NCBI GenBank assembly: GCA_009392275.1
Contig: VFGV01000011.1
Span: 1-64,000, forward strand
Direction of reading: 5' to 3'
Source of the DNA: SAR202 cluster bacterium
GTDB lineage: Bacteria > Chloroflexota > Dehalococcoidia > Lucifugimonadales > UBA2962
DNA: 64,000 nt
Part shown: positions 37,490 through 45,964 of the stretch, piece by piece
Layout of the letters: each line of letters opens with the position of its first letter
How positions within the stretch are numbered: position 1 is the stretch's first letter
The notes under the pieces: generated by a model
Told to the model about the DNA's origin: nothing
Seen by the model: only the letters and a program-made list of their open reading frames with translations
Database searches by the model: none
Program-made: the position numbers and the translations under genes

Positions 37490-38827
37490 TTGAGAATTAA
37501 GTATATAGTTCGATCCATACTAATCATCCATTTTATTTGCCTTTTTGGATTTATTTTAGGTTGTTCAGTTGAAACCAGTAACTACATAGAGGCATCAAGT
37601 TCTTTGGCTATGGATTTCACTGTTGTGCCAGCGAAAACACCATTACCTACTCCTACCTCCACCCCCGACCCAGAAAAGGAAGCTGAAGACGACCTTGGTA
37701 TAAGTCTAGAGCCAGGATGGGAGTTAATGGGGGAGCTGGAATTTGGTAGATGGGGTCATACAGCAACACTATTACAAAATGATGCACTTCTAATAGTGGG
37801 AGGAAGGAAAAGACTGAGTTTTAGGCGAGCCTCAGTTGTTAATGGTGAAATTCTTCCATTGGGTAGTAATGAATGGGTAAAAACGAGCAGATTTAATTGG
37901 GAAAGGACATTTCACACAGCATCTTTATTGCCTGATGGAAGAGTATTAGTGGCTGGAGGAACTGGAAGAGCAGTATTAAAGGAAGGTGAAGAAGAACCAC
38001 TGTTTAGGGGAAATAAAGATTTAAATAGTGCTGAGATATATGACCCTAAAAGTGATGAATGGCAAAGTGTTGCGGATATGAACTACAAGCGACAACTAGG
38101 ACAGGCAATAACCTTACCCGATGGTAGGGTCATGGTTATTGGTGGCAGATCAGGAGTTGAAACGCTTAGCTCTTCGGAAGTTTACAATATGGAAGACAAT
38201 ATTTGGTTAGAAGCTGAGCCAATGATACAGCAAAGGATGTCTCATTCAGCAATTAAATTGTCCGATAATAGGGTATTAGTCACTGGTGGCATGTCATCTG
38301 TAACAATGGGAGATACTTTAGGTTCTGCTGAGATATATGACCCGATTGAAAATTCATGGACCATGGTTGCCAGTCTTTATCGCGCACGTTTAGGGCACAG
38401 CTCTATATTATTGCCTGACGGTAGGGTGTTAGTTACCGGAGGCACTACTACCGAGACTGAAGATTTACTAGGCCCTGAAACAACGGCAGAAATTTATGAC
38501 CCAATTGGTGATAAATGGACTTTGGTTTCAACTGATCTTTTTGCTCGAAAAGACCATTCTTCAGTGTTTATACCTGAGGGTTTTAGAGGTGGCAAGGTAA
38601 TTTTGATTGGCGGAGCTGACCCCGCAGGAGCAGGCGTGTTGGCAGTAGAGTCGTATGATATCTTAAATAATGAGTGGTCAGTAATTAGCACCTTGCCTGA
38701 AGGAAGAAACTTAACTACAGCGACTCGATTAAAGGATGGATCTGTAATGGTTGTGGGCGGAGGACAGGTAAAGGGATATATTGCTGAATTTCCTGACTAC
38801 ACTCTGAAATTTAGTATTACGAATTAA
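37490..38827 (+). CDS. Kelch-repeat lipoprotein (2 of 3)
   Basis: Lipobox FILGCS; DGRVLVAGG/DGRVLVTGG blades; TTG start behind GGAGG inside the end of PTE3. Confidence 0.85.
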   Translation: MRIKYIVRSILIIHFICLFGFILGCSVETSNYIEASSSLAMDFTVVPAKTPLPTPTSTPDPEKEAEDDLGISLEPGWELMGELEFGRWGHTATLLQNDALLIVGGRKRLSFRRASVVNGEILPLGSNEWVKTSRFNWERTFHTASLLPDGRVLVAGGTGRAVLKEGEEEPLFRGNKDLNSAEIYDPKSDEWQSVADMNYKRQLGQAITLPDGRVMVIGGRSGVETLSSSEVYNMEDNIWLEAEPMIQQRMSHSAIKLSDNRVLVTGGMSSVTMGDTLGSAEIYDPIENSWTMVASLYRARLGHSSILLPDGRVLVTGGTTTETEDLLGPETTAEIYDPIGDKWTLVSTDLFARKDHSSVFIPEGFRGGKVILIGGADPAGAGVLAVESYDILNNEWSVISTLPEGRNLTTATRLKDGSVMVVGGGQVKGYIAEFPDYTLKFSITN

Positions 38828-38846
38828 TCAGCAAAAACAGATTGAA

Positions 38847-39485
38847 CTAGCTTTTTATAGAATAATTCTTTTCAATTACTGTCCCATCTAGATTTATCTG
38901 ATACATTTTTACTTCAGGACTGTCGATTTTTTCTATCGAAATTAATATGTAGTATGGATCAACCCAGCCGCTTTCGATGGCTAAACGTACATCTGTGTCT
39001 GATGGATATGCCTCGGTATGAGTGTGGGAGTGGTAGAAGCCTAATATGTTTAAATTAAGCTTGTCTGCCTTTTTATCTGCATCTAAAAATTCTTGTGGAT
39101 CCATTTGGTATCTGTATGGACTTTTAGCGGTATTTGTAATGGTTACAATGAGGTTTGCAATGTCTCCTCCACCATTGTTAGCAACATGTTCCAGCAACTC
39201 ATATACAGTTTCTAGGTTTGTACCATGGAGAGATTCAATTTCTACCTTCTTGTTCGTTAAATTTGTAATCAATGCTGCTATATTTTGGCTAGTAAGATTT
39301 AAATCTGATACTAACTTAGAGTTAAATAAGATTGATTTTGAATCTATTGAAAATTGGCTTGAACACGCATCTCTAAATTGGCCCAATAGGGTTTTGCCCA
39401 AAATAACGCCACAAGCCTCATTCGGATTTTCGTCCAGAGAATGATCGATCATATCTTTTATTGTTTGTTTATAAAATGAAAACAT
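38847..39485 (-). CDS. JAMM/MPN-domain metalloprotease-like protein
   Basis: ENPNEACGVILG and GFYHSHTHTEAYPSDTD (E + HxH-x7-8-SxxD). Confidence 0.85.
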   Translation of the reverse strand: MFSFYKQTIKDMIDHSLDENPNEACGVILGKTLLGQFRDACSSQFSIDSKSILFNSKLVSDLNLTSQNIAALITNLTNKKVEIESLHGTNLETVYELLEHVANNGGGDIANLIVTITNTAKSPYRYQMDPQEFLDADKKADKLNLNILGFYHSHTHTEAYPSDTDVRLAIESGWVDPYYILISIEKIDSPEVKMYQINLDGTVIEKNYSIKS

Positions 39486-39534
39486 GGATAGCCTAGATTC
39501 AATGATAAAGGATTATTTATGTGCTAACTTGGAT

Positions 39535-40257
39535 TCACTGATGAGTTAACAATCCGTCTTTAAAAGTCTGTGTAACCGCTAGTATCATTGAAATTGCTGG
39601 CTCTAGCTTGATTAAAGTGGTGTTTATTGATAGATGGAATTGCTTTGGGTCTTCTGGGCCGTCAAACTCAAAAAAAGTTTTATAAAACTCTGACCTGGCA
39701 GCATCTTTTGCTAGAACAATTGTTTCTGCTTCTGAGTAGTCAATATTTTCCCTGCTTGAAATTCTTTTTATCCGATCTTCTTTTGAAGATGTTAATCCGA
39801 TTTTCAATACACTTTCATCGTCTTTTAATATGGCCGCAGCTCCTCTGCCAACTATTACAGCATTATCGTTTTTTGCGATATCAACAATGACGGATGTCAG
39901 GCTATTGATGTAATCTTTGTTTTCCACGTGAGAGCCTTTAAGTATTGTGGATTTGTTAAAGTCAGCCTGCTCATTTATAAGAAATGCAGCTGCGCCTGGT
40001 CCGAAATGAGGATCGCCTCCAACGCCACTCATTGCTGACCGTTCTAGCATTCTTTGAGCAAGCGAAGATATATTCTCAAGGACGGAGACATGTTTATCCT
40101 CCTTCTCTTGCATTGCCTGGACCGTTGATCCAATTTGTTTGGCAGCTTCGGATAAAATTAAGCGATCGATGTAATCAAATCCTAGCTTTTCTGCCACTGC
40201 TTTACCAATATGTCTGCCGCCGCAACCAGTTAGCCCACCTATTGTTATAATTGCCAT
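39535..40257 (-). CDS. Cytidylate-kinase-like family protein
   Basis: MAIITIGGLTGCGGRHIGKAVAEKLGFDYIDR; VIVGRGAAAIL; AGGAGG SD. Confidence 0.85.
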   Translation of the reverse strand: MAIITIGGLTGCGGRHIGKAVAEKLGFDYIDRLILSEAAKQIGSTVQAMQEKEDKHVSVLENISSLAQRMLERSAMSGVGGDPHFGPGAAAFLINEQADFNKSTILKGSHVENKDYINSLTSVIVDIAKNDNAVIVGRGAAAILKDDESVLKIGLTSSKEDRIKRISSRENIDYSEAETIVLAKDAARSEFYKTFFEFDGPEDPKQFHLSINTTLIKLEPAISMILAVTQTFKDGLLTHQ

Positions 40258-40346
40258 TTTGAGGTCCTCCTAAATCATAGTTTTACTTAAGGAGTATCTG
40301 AACTTTTTATATTGAATTTGTATCCTTGTCAAATTGACCACATGGT

Positions 40347-40859
40347 TTATATTTTGCATAAACTATGTACAGGAATCCTTTTTAGCTTCTCTCTTCCCTT
40401 TAAGTCTATAAGTTCGATAATGACCCCTACCTCAAGCACTATTCCGCCCAGATCTTCAATTAATTTGGCAGCAGCAGCGAGAGTGCCGCCCGTCGCCATT
40501 AGGTCGTCAATCAATACGAGATTATCTGTATCAGATATAGAATCAACGTGCATTTCTAAAGAATCAGTGCCATATTCTAAGTCGTATGTAACAGTTTTTG
40601 TTTCGAATGGCAGTTTGCCTTTTTTTCTTATAAGTAATAATGGCAGTTCGAGTTCAATGGCCATAGGGGCTGCGATTAAGAAACCTCGTGACTCAATTGC
40701 AACTATGCCTTGGATGTTTTTAGCCTTATACCTGTCTGTAAATGCATCAATAACTTCTTTAAATCCAGTCGGATCTTGTAAAACAGGAGTGATGTCTCTG
40801 AAGTTTATTCCCGGTTTAGGGAAGTCCTTAACTTCTCTAATTAATTGTTCAAATATCAT
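40347..40859 (-). CDS. apt: Adenine phosphoribosyltransferase
   Basis: FPKPGINFRDITPVLQDP, ESRGFL, VLIDDLMATGGTLAAA. Confidence 0.95.
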   Translation of the reverse strand: MIFEQLIREVKDFPKPGINFRDITPVLQDPTGFKEVIDAFTDRYKAKNIQGIVAIESRGFLIAAPMAIELELPLLLIRKKGKLPFETKTVTYDLEYGTDSLEMHVDSISDTDNLVLIDDLMATGGTLAAAAKLIEDLGGIVLEVGVIIELIDLKGREKLKRIPVHSLCKI

Positions 40860-40932
40860 GGTTTTATATTTCTAATTATATTAGCCTCGGCTATGACATT
40901 ACCATCTCAAAGTTTTCAGAAAGGAGATCAAT

Positions 40933-41292
40933 ATGATAGGTATATTTGTAACTTTTAATGTTAAACCCGAATTTTTGGAACAATTTATGGATGCTAGTTA
41001 TGGTGATGCTGCTGGATCAGTTGGTAATGAACCAGGTTGTTTTAGGTTCGATATTATGACAGATCAACGGATATCTACACGTATATATTTTTATGAAGTT
41101 TATAAGGATCAAGCAGCGGTTGACGCTCATATCACATATCCTCATTATTTGAAATGGAAATCAGAAGTTGCAGATTACATCGAACACGATCCACAAATAA
41201 TATTCATGGAATCAGCAGAATTTCCTTTGTACTCATCAGCTGAATTGTGGATTAACCAGAAAAATCATATGGTGGATGAAATTAAAAGTTGA
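40933..41292 (+). CDS. ABM-domain putative monooxygenase
   Basis: EPGCFRFDIM ... FYEVYKDQAAVDAHITYPHYLKW. Confidence 0.85.
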   Translation: MIGIFVTFNVKPEFLEQFMDASYGDAAGSVGNEPGCFRFDIMTDQRISTRIYFYEVYKDQAAVDAHITYPHYLKWKSEVADYIEHDPQIIFMESAEFPLYSSAELWINQKNHMVDEIKS

Positions 41293-41295
41293 AAG

Positions 41296-42939
41296 CTATT
41301 CCATTCTTGATCCACCCCAAGCAGCAGAGGTGCCAGCTGCGGTGGGCTCCACTATTACATCAATTACAGCAGGCTTTCCGGATTTGAACGCCCTTTCTAG
41401 TGCTGGTCTTATGTCATCAGGGTTTTCAACTCTTTCCCCATAACATCCAAGAGCCTTAGCCATTTCATGGAAAGGAGTGAACCCAAGTTCTCGGCCAGGT
41501 TTTCTTTGGTTTGGAGTTCGAGCTGTCCAGCCAGCATTATTAGATATAACTGTCACTACAGGTAAATTGAATCGAACTAATGTGTCCAGTTCCATAGCAT
41601 TCATTCCCATTGAGCCGTCACCATGTAATACTAGATTTTGCTTGTCTGGTTTGGCTAGCTTAGACCCAATACCATATGGTAGGCCTACTCCCATTGTTCC
41701 GGTCACACCTGAATTAAGTCTGTGACCCGGCATATAAGTATTTATTGACTGTCTTCCAAAATGTAATATTTCGTTTCCATCAACAGTAACAATAGCGTCT
41801 CTGTCTAAAAATTTATTTATCTCATTGCAAAGCCGCAATGGGTGTATAGGAACTTGTTTCGAATTAAGGATAGCTTCCATGCTTTCAGCTTTACTGGCTT
41901 GATATTCAGAAAGCGCCTGAACCCAATCAGATTCAAGTCTGCCATCGAAATTCTGGCTACGTTTTGCTGCGGCGTCAGCTAGTTGGGACAGCGCCATTTT
42001 TGCGTCAGCAACGATTCCTAGGTCACAATCGCGATTATGACCTAGCTCAGATTCTTCTATGTCAATTTGAATTAACTTGGCATCATCAGAAAACCTACGA
42101 CCGTATTGCATCATCCAATTAAGTCTTGTACCGATGACTAACACTAGATCAGCTTCTCGCATTGCTTTGCTGCGAGCAGCCGGGAAAGATACCGGATGAT
42201 CTTCCGGTGCCAGGCCTCTGGACATTGGAGCTGTGTAGAACGGGATTTTAGTTATATCAATGAATCGTTTAAATTCATCTGCGGCGTTAGCGAAAAACAC
42301 GCCTCCACCAGCGAAAATTATAGGTTTTGATGCTGCAGAAATTAAATTAATCGTATCTTCGATTGCTTTAGGGTCAGCGCTAGGACGTGACTTTAAGTTA
42401 GGGCGAGGTGCTTTAACAGCTTTGCTTTCATCTATTTCTTCATACAGAACGTCCGCTCCACAATCAATATATACCGGACCCGGACGCCCAGAGGTAGCCT
42501 GCCTGAACGCTGTTGAGATTATTTCGGGATATCTTTCTGCAAGCGTGGGTTGATGAACATATTTACATAATGGTTCAAATATTCCGACTTGGTCAACTTC
42601 CTGGAAGGCTTCTCTGCCGATTTCATGAACTGGCCCTGCTCCGCCCAAAATAATCATGGGTGCACAGTCTATAGAGGCTGTATATACTCCAGTTAGAAGA
42701 TTAAGCGTACCTGGTCCTGATGCCGCAGTACACACACCAGGCTTTCCAGTCAATCTAGCATAAGCATGAGCAGCAAAAGCAGCAGCTTGCTCATGACGAA
42801 AATCCACGGTTTTAATACCCAAATCTTGGCATGCCATGACAATGTCAAAATTGGGTCCACCCATCAAATAAAAAAGAACTTCTACGCCCTCTTCTTTTAA
42901 TGTTTTTGCTATTAAATAACTGCCAGTTACATTACCCAT
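41296..42939 (-). CDS. Thiamine-pyrophosphate-dependent enzyme (acetolactate synthase-like)
   Basis: FRHEQAAAFAAHAYARLTGKPGVCTAASGPGTLN; GDGSMGMNAMELDTLVRFNLPVVTVISNN. Confidence 0.9.
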   Translation of the reverse strand: MGNVTGSYLIAKTLKEEGVEVLFYLMGGPNFDIVMACQDLGIKTVDFRHEQAAAFAAHAYARLTGKPGVCTAASGPGTLNLLTGVYTASIDCAPMIILGGAGPVHEIGREAFQEVDQVGIFEPLCKYVHQPTLAERYPEIISTAFRQATSGRPGPVYIDCGADVLYEEIDESKAVKAPRPNLKSRPSADPKAIEDTINLISAASKPIIFAGGGVFFANAADEFKRFIDITKIPFYTAPMSRGLAPEDHPVSFPAARSKAMREADLVLVIGTRLNWMMQYGRRFSDDAKLIQIDIEESELGHNRDCDLGIVADAKMALSQLADAAAKRSQNFDGRLESDWVQALSEYQASKAESMEAILNSKQVPIHPLRLCNEINKFLDRDAIVTVDGNEILHFGRQSINTYMPGHRLNSGVTGTMGVGLPYGIGSKLAKPDKQNLVLHGDGSMGMNAMELDTLVRFNLPVVTVISNNAGWTARTPNQRKPGRELGFTPFHEMAKALGCYGERVENPDDIRPALERAFKSGKPAVIDVIVEPTAAGTSAAWGGSRME

Positions 42940-42966
42940 TACATCCTCCAGGTTTCAACAATTTGT

Positions 42967-42985
42967 CAAGATTATCATAATCTTG
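42967..42985. promoter_or_regulatory. 19-bp perfect palindrome upstream of the TPP enzyme
   Basis: CAAGATTAT-C-ATAATCTTG, 28 bp upstream of the start codon (42939, minus strand). Confidence 0.5.
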
Positions 42986-43121
42986 CCTAATACCTAAGGT
43001 TTTCGGAAAATTATTATTAAAATCAATTAATTGCTAGAATGTTCTGGAAATTGATAAGTTGACAAGGCATTGAAAGATCATTTGCTGAATCTATGAAATT
43101 CATTTGATTGGAGAAATTAAA

Positions 43122-44330
43122 ATGATTACTAGGAATCGAATACATGTTTTATTTATAAGTTGTGTGTCGTTGTTTATTGTTTTCATTCTTGGGTGTTCGG
43201 CTGATGGTGAGTCGAACGACTTAACCGAAGCGACATCATCGCAAGATACACAATCAAACATAAACTCAGAAGGTGACCAAGCTAAGCCATTAGGTTCCGG
43301 AAAGTTTAGTGACACAGCGAAAATGGCTTACGCGCGTGGTTGGCATGTTACCGTAAAGTTAAATGACGGCAGAGTAATCAGTATGGCTGGTAAAAGTAGA
43401 GGTGGGGCCTCAGCTTGGGAACCGTCTGGAATAGCAGATTCGGAGTTTTATGATCCAAATACGGGCAAATGGTCTGAAGCTCCCTTGATGCGCGATATAA
43501 GAGAGGTCCCCAGTGGCAACTTATTACAAGACGGACGGGTCATAATTATTGGAGGTGCCGCTGTAAGACAAAAACCTCAAACTACTGTTGAGATTTTTGA
43601 TCCTAATTCGAATAGCTGGACAGTTGCAGCAGAAATGACTACTCCAAGATGGAGGCATAGATCAGTTGTTTTAAATGATGGCAGGGTATTAGTCGTTGCT
43701 GGAGAGAGAGAAGACACAATATTAGTGCCCGAAGCTGAGATTTATGACCCCGAGACGAATACTTGGTCTGATGCAGGTTCATTGCAGGTTAAACGTGCGA
43801 TGCATACGTTGACATTATTAAATGATGGGCGAGCATTAGTCGTTGGAGGAGGAGGCCGAGATTCAAAAACAAAAGTAGTAGAAATCTATGATCCTGAGCA
43901 AAACACATGGACTTTGGGGGCAGAAACTAACGTATCGCATTCGGCGCATACAGCTACTTTATTAAGCGATGGCAGAGTTCTGGTTACAGGAGGCAAAGGC
44001 AAAGTAGCTAAAGGTGAAGTATATGACCCTGAAGCAGACACTTGGACCGATGTAGGAGAAATGACTGAGTGGCGGGCTGAGCACGCAGCTATTTTACTGG
44101 CTGATGGCAGAGTTTTAGTTACGGGTGGGATCGGCAAGGTAGATTCCACCGATATATTTGACCCAAAAACTAATACTTTTAGCCCGGGGCCAAAAAGCTT
44201 GGTAGCAAGGTATGCTCATACTATGACATTATTAGATGATGGTCGAATATTGATAGTAGGTGGCAATTCAACAGATGTAGAAAGTGGTGATAGGGCTATT
44301 ACTACAGAAGTTGAAATCTGGACGCCTTGA
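43122..44330 (+). CDS. Kelch-repeat lipoprotein (3 of 3)
   Basis: Lipobox FILGCS; LNDGRVLVVAG / LSDGRVLVTGG / LADGRVLVTGG blades; GGAGA SD before ATG 43122. Confidence 0.88.
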   Translation: MITRNRIHVLFISCVSLFIVFILGCSADGESNDLTEATSSQDTQSNINSEGDQAKPLGSGKFSDTAKMAYARGWHVTVKLNDGRVISMAGKSRGGASAWEPSGIADSEFYDPNTGKWSEAPLMRDIREVPSGNLLQDGRVIIIGGAAVRQKPQTTVEIFDPNSNSWTVAAEMTTPRWRHRSVVLNDGRVLVVAGEREDTILVPEAEIYDPETNTWSDAGSLQVKRAMHTLTLLNDGRALVVGGGGRDSKTKVVEIYDPEQNTWTLGAETNVSHSAHTATLLSDGRVLVTGGKGKVAKGEVYDPEADTWTDVGEMTEWRAEHAAILLADGRVLVTGGIGKVDSTDIFDPKTNTFSPGPKSLVARYAHTMTLLDDGRILIVGGNSTDVESGDRAITTEVEIWTP

Positions 44331-44440
44331 AAACGCAAAACTTAGTTAAAAATTGATCGGATCATTTTAAAAAACCCATCATAAATCTGCGTGTTTTCGA
44401 TTAATACGATTTTTGCATGAAGTTGTATCAAACCCGGCCG

Positions 44441-44469
44441 TTGTTGACCCGGTGTAGGTCTGTTATACT
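44441..44469 (+). promoter_or_regulatory. Candidate sigma70 promoter of the molybdoenzyme operon
   Basis: TTGTTG (44441-44446)-N17-TATACT (44464-44469), about 117 bp upstream of the first gene. Confidence 0.35.
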
Positions 44470-44585
44470 GTGGCCCGCTTCGGAACTGGGTAAAAGTTCA
44501 TAATTTAATTGATAGTATGTCAATTTACATATATTATTCTTCTACTTAGTTAAAGTAAGCGATAATGAAATGAGGAGGCTGGCAA

Positions 44586-45458
44586 TTGAATTCAATTGAC
44601 TATATTAGACCCACTACCGTTGATGAGGCAGTAAGCCTGTTAGCAAAATACAAAGAGAAAGCTAGAGTGCTGGCTGGCGGCACAGACTTGATTGTTCAGA
44701 TGCGAGGTGGTCGATACCAACTAGATGCCGTAATTGATGGCAAACATATAGAAGAACTTAATCAGCTAACCTACAGCAAGGAAAACGGATTGGTCATAGG
44801 AGCAGCTGTACCATGTCATAAGATTTATGGAGATGAAAATATAGCTAGCGCATATCCTGGAATAATGGATTCGGCGACCCTTATAGGCGGAATACAGATT
44901 CAGGGCAGGGCGTCGTTAGGTGGAAATCTCATGAATGCCGCACCCAGCGCTGATGCTATACCCGCTTTAATTGCTCATAATGCTGTAGCAAATATAGTTG
45001 GTGCAAATGGAACTCGATCTGTTCCGGTTGAAGATATATGCAGTGGTCCCGGACGAACCACCTTGGACACAGGTGAAATTCTAGTATCTATTTCAGTTCC
45101 TGCGCCGTCCAAAGGTTTTGGTGCAAGATATATAAGATTTATACCAAGAAATGAAATGGATATTGCCGTTGCGGGAGCAGGAGTGTCAGTTCAATTGAAA
45201 AATGGAAAAATTGAAGCTGCGCGAGTGGCATTGTCTTCTGTGGCTCCTACCCCTCTATTTGTTGAAAATGCAGGTAATTCGTTGGTTGGTAAAGAGCCGA
45301 GTGATGAAAATATCCAGGCTGCTGCCAATCTTGCTAAAGAAGCAGCAACACCAATTACTGATATGAGAGGAACTGTTGAATTTAGAAAACACCTCTGCGA
45401 GGTTCTAACTCGTAGAGCATTACATACCGCTGTTGAGCGTGCACGGGAGGAAAATTAA
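44586..45458 (+). CDS. Molybdenum hydroxylase FAD-binding (CoxM-like) subunit
   Basis: RVLAGGTDLIVQMRGG, TLIGGIQIQGRASLGGNLMNAAPSADAIPAL. Confidence 0.93.
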   Translation: MNSIDYIRPTTVDEAVSLLAKYKEKARVLAGGTDLIVQMRGGRYQLDAVIDGKHIEELNQLTYSKENGLVIGAAVPCHKIYGDENIASAYPGIMDSATLIGGIQIQGRASLGGNLMNAAPSADAIPALIAHNAVANIVGANGTRSVPVEDICSGPGRTTLDTGEILVSISVPAPSKGFGARYIRFIPRNEMDIAVAGAGVSVQLKNGKIEAARVALSSVAPTPLFVENAGNSLVGKEPSDENIQAAANLAKEAATPITDMRGTVEFRKHLCEVLTRRALHTAVERAREEN

Positions 45459-45459
45459 A

Positions 45460-45939
45460 ATGCCAGCGACTAAAGTTCATGTAACAACAACTATAAATGG
45501 AGAGCCGGTTGAGTTTTTGGCAGAGCCAAGACAAAGCCTACTTGAAGTGTTAAGAGACGTAGTGCAGTTAACTGGGTCTAAAGAGGGATGTAACGACGGT
45601 AACTGTGGAGCCTGTACAGTTAATATGGATGGCAGGATTGTCGATAGTTGCCTTGTGCTAGGAGTGGAAGCGGAAGGTGCGGATATTCAGACCGTTGAAG
45701 GTATTGCAAGTGCAGATGGACTGCACCCAATTCAGCAGGCGTTTTTAGAGAATGCGGCTTTGCAATGTGGAATTTGTACTCCGGGATTTTTGGTTTCTTC
45801 AAAGGCTCTGTTGGAAAAAGAACCTAACCCCTCGGAAGAGCGCATAAGAATGTGGCTTGCAGGTAATCTATGTAGATGCACAGGCTACGACAAAATCGTT
45901 AAGGCTGTTATGGCAGCCGCAAAGGAAATGGCTAGTTAA
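45460..45939 (+). CDS. Molybdenum hydroxylase 2Fe-2S (CoxS-like) subunit
   Basis: GSKEGCNDGNCGACTV, QCGICTPGFL, LAGNLCRCTGYDKIV; GGGAGG SD before ATG 45460. Confidence 0.95.
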   Translation: MPATKVHVTTTINGEPVEFLAEPRQSLLEVLRDVVQLTGSKEGCNDGNCGACTVNMDGRIVDSCLVLGVEAEGADIQTVEGIASADGLHPIQQAFLENAALQCGICTPGFLVSSKALLEKEPNPSEERIRMWLAGNLCRCTGYDKIVKAVMAAAKEMAS

Positions 45940-45964
45940 TTTAATAAAATTATTTGAGGATGAA

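Noticed and set aside
40312-40875. 187-aa plus-strand ORF
   Set aside because: Fully antisense to apt; Ser/Ile-rich composition typical of a shadow ORF.
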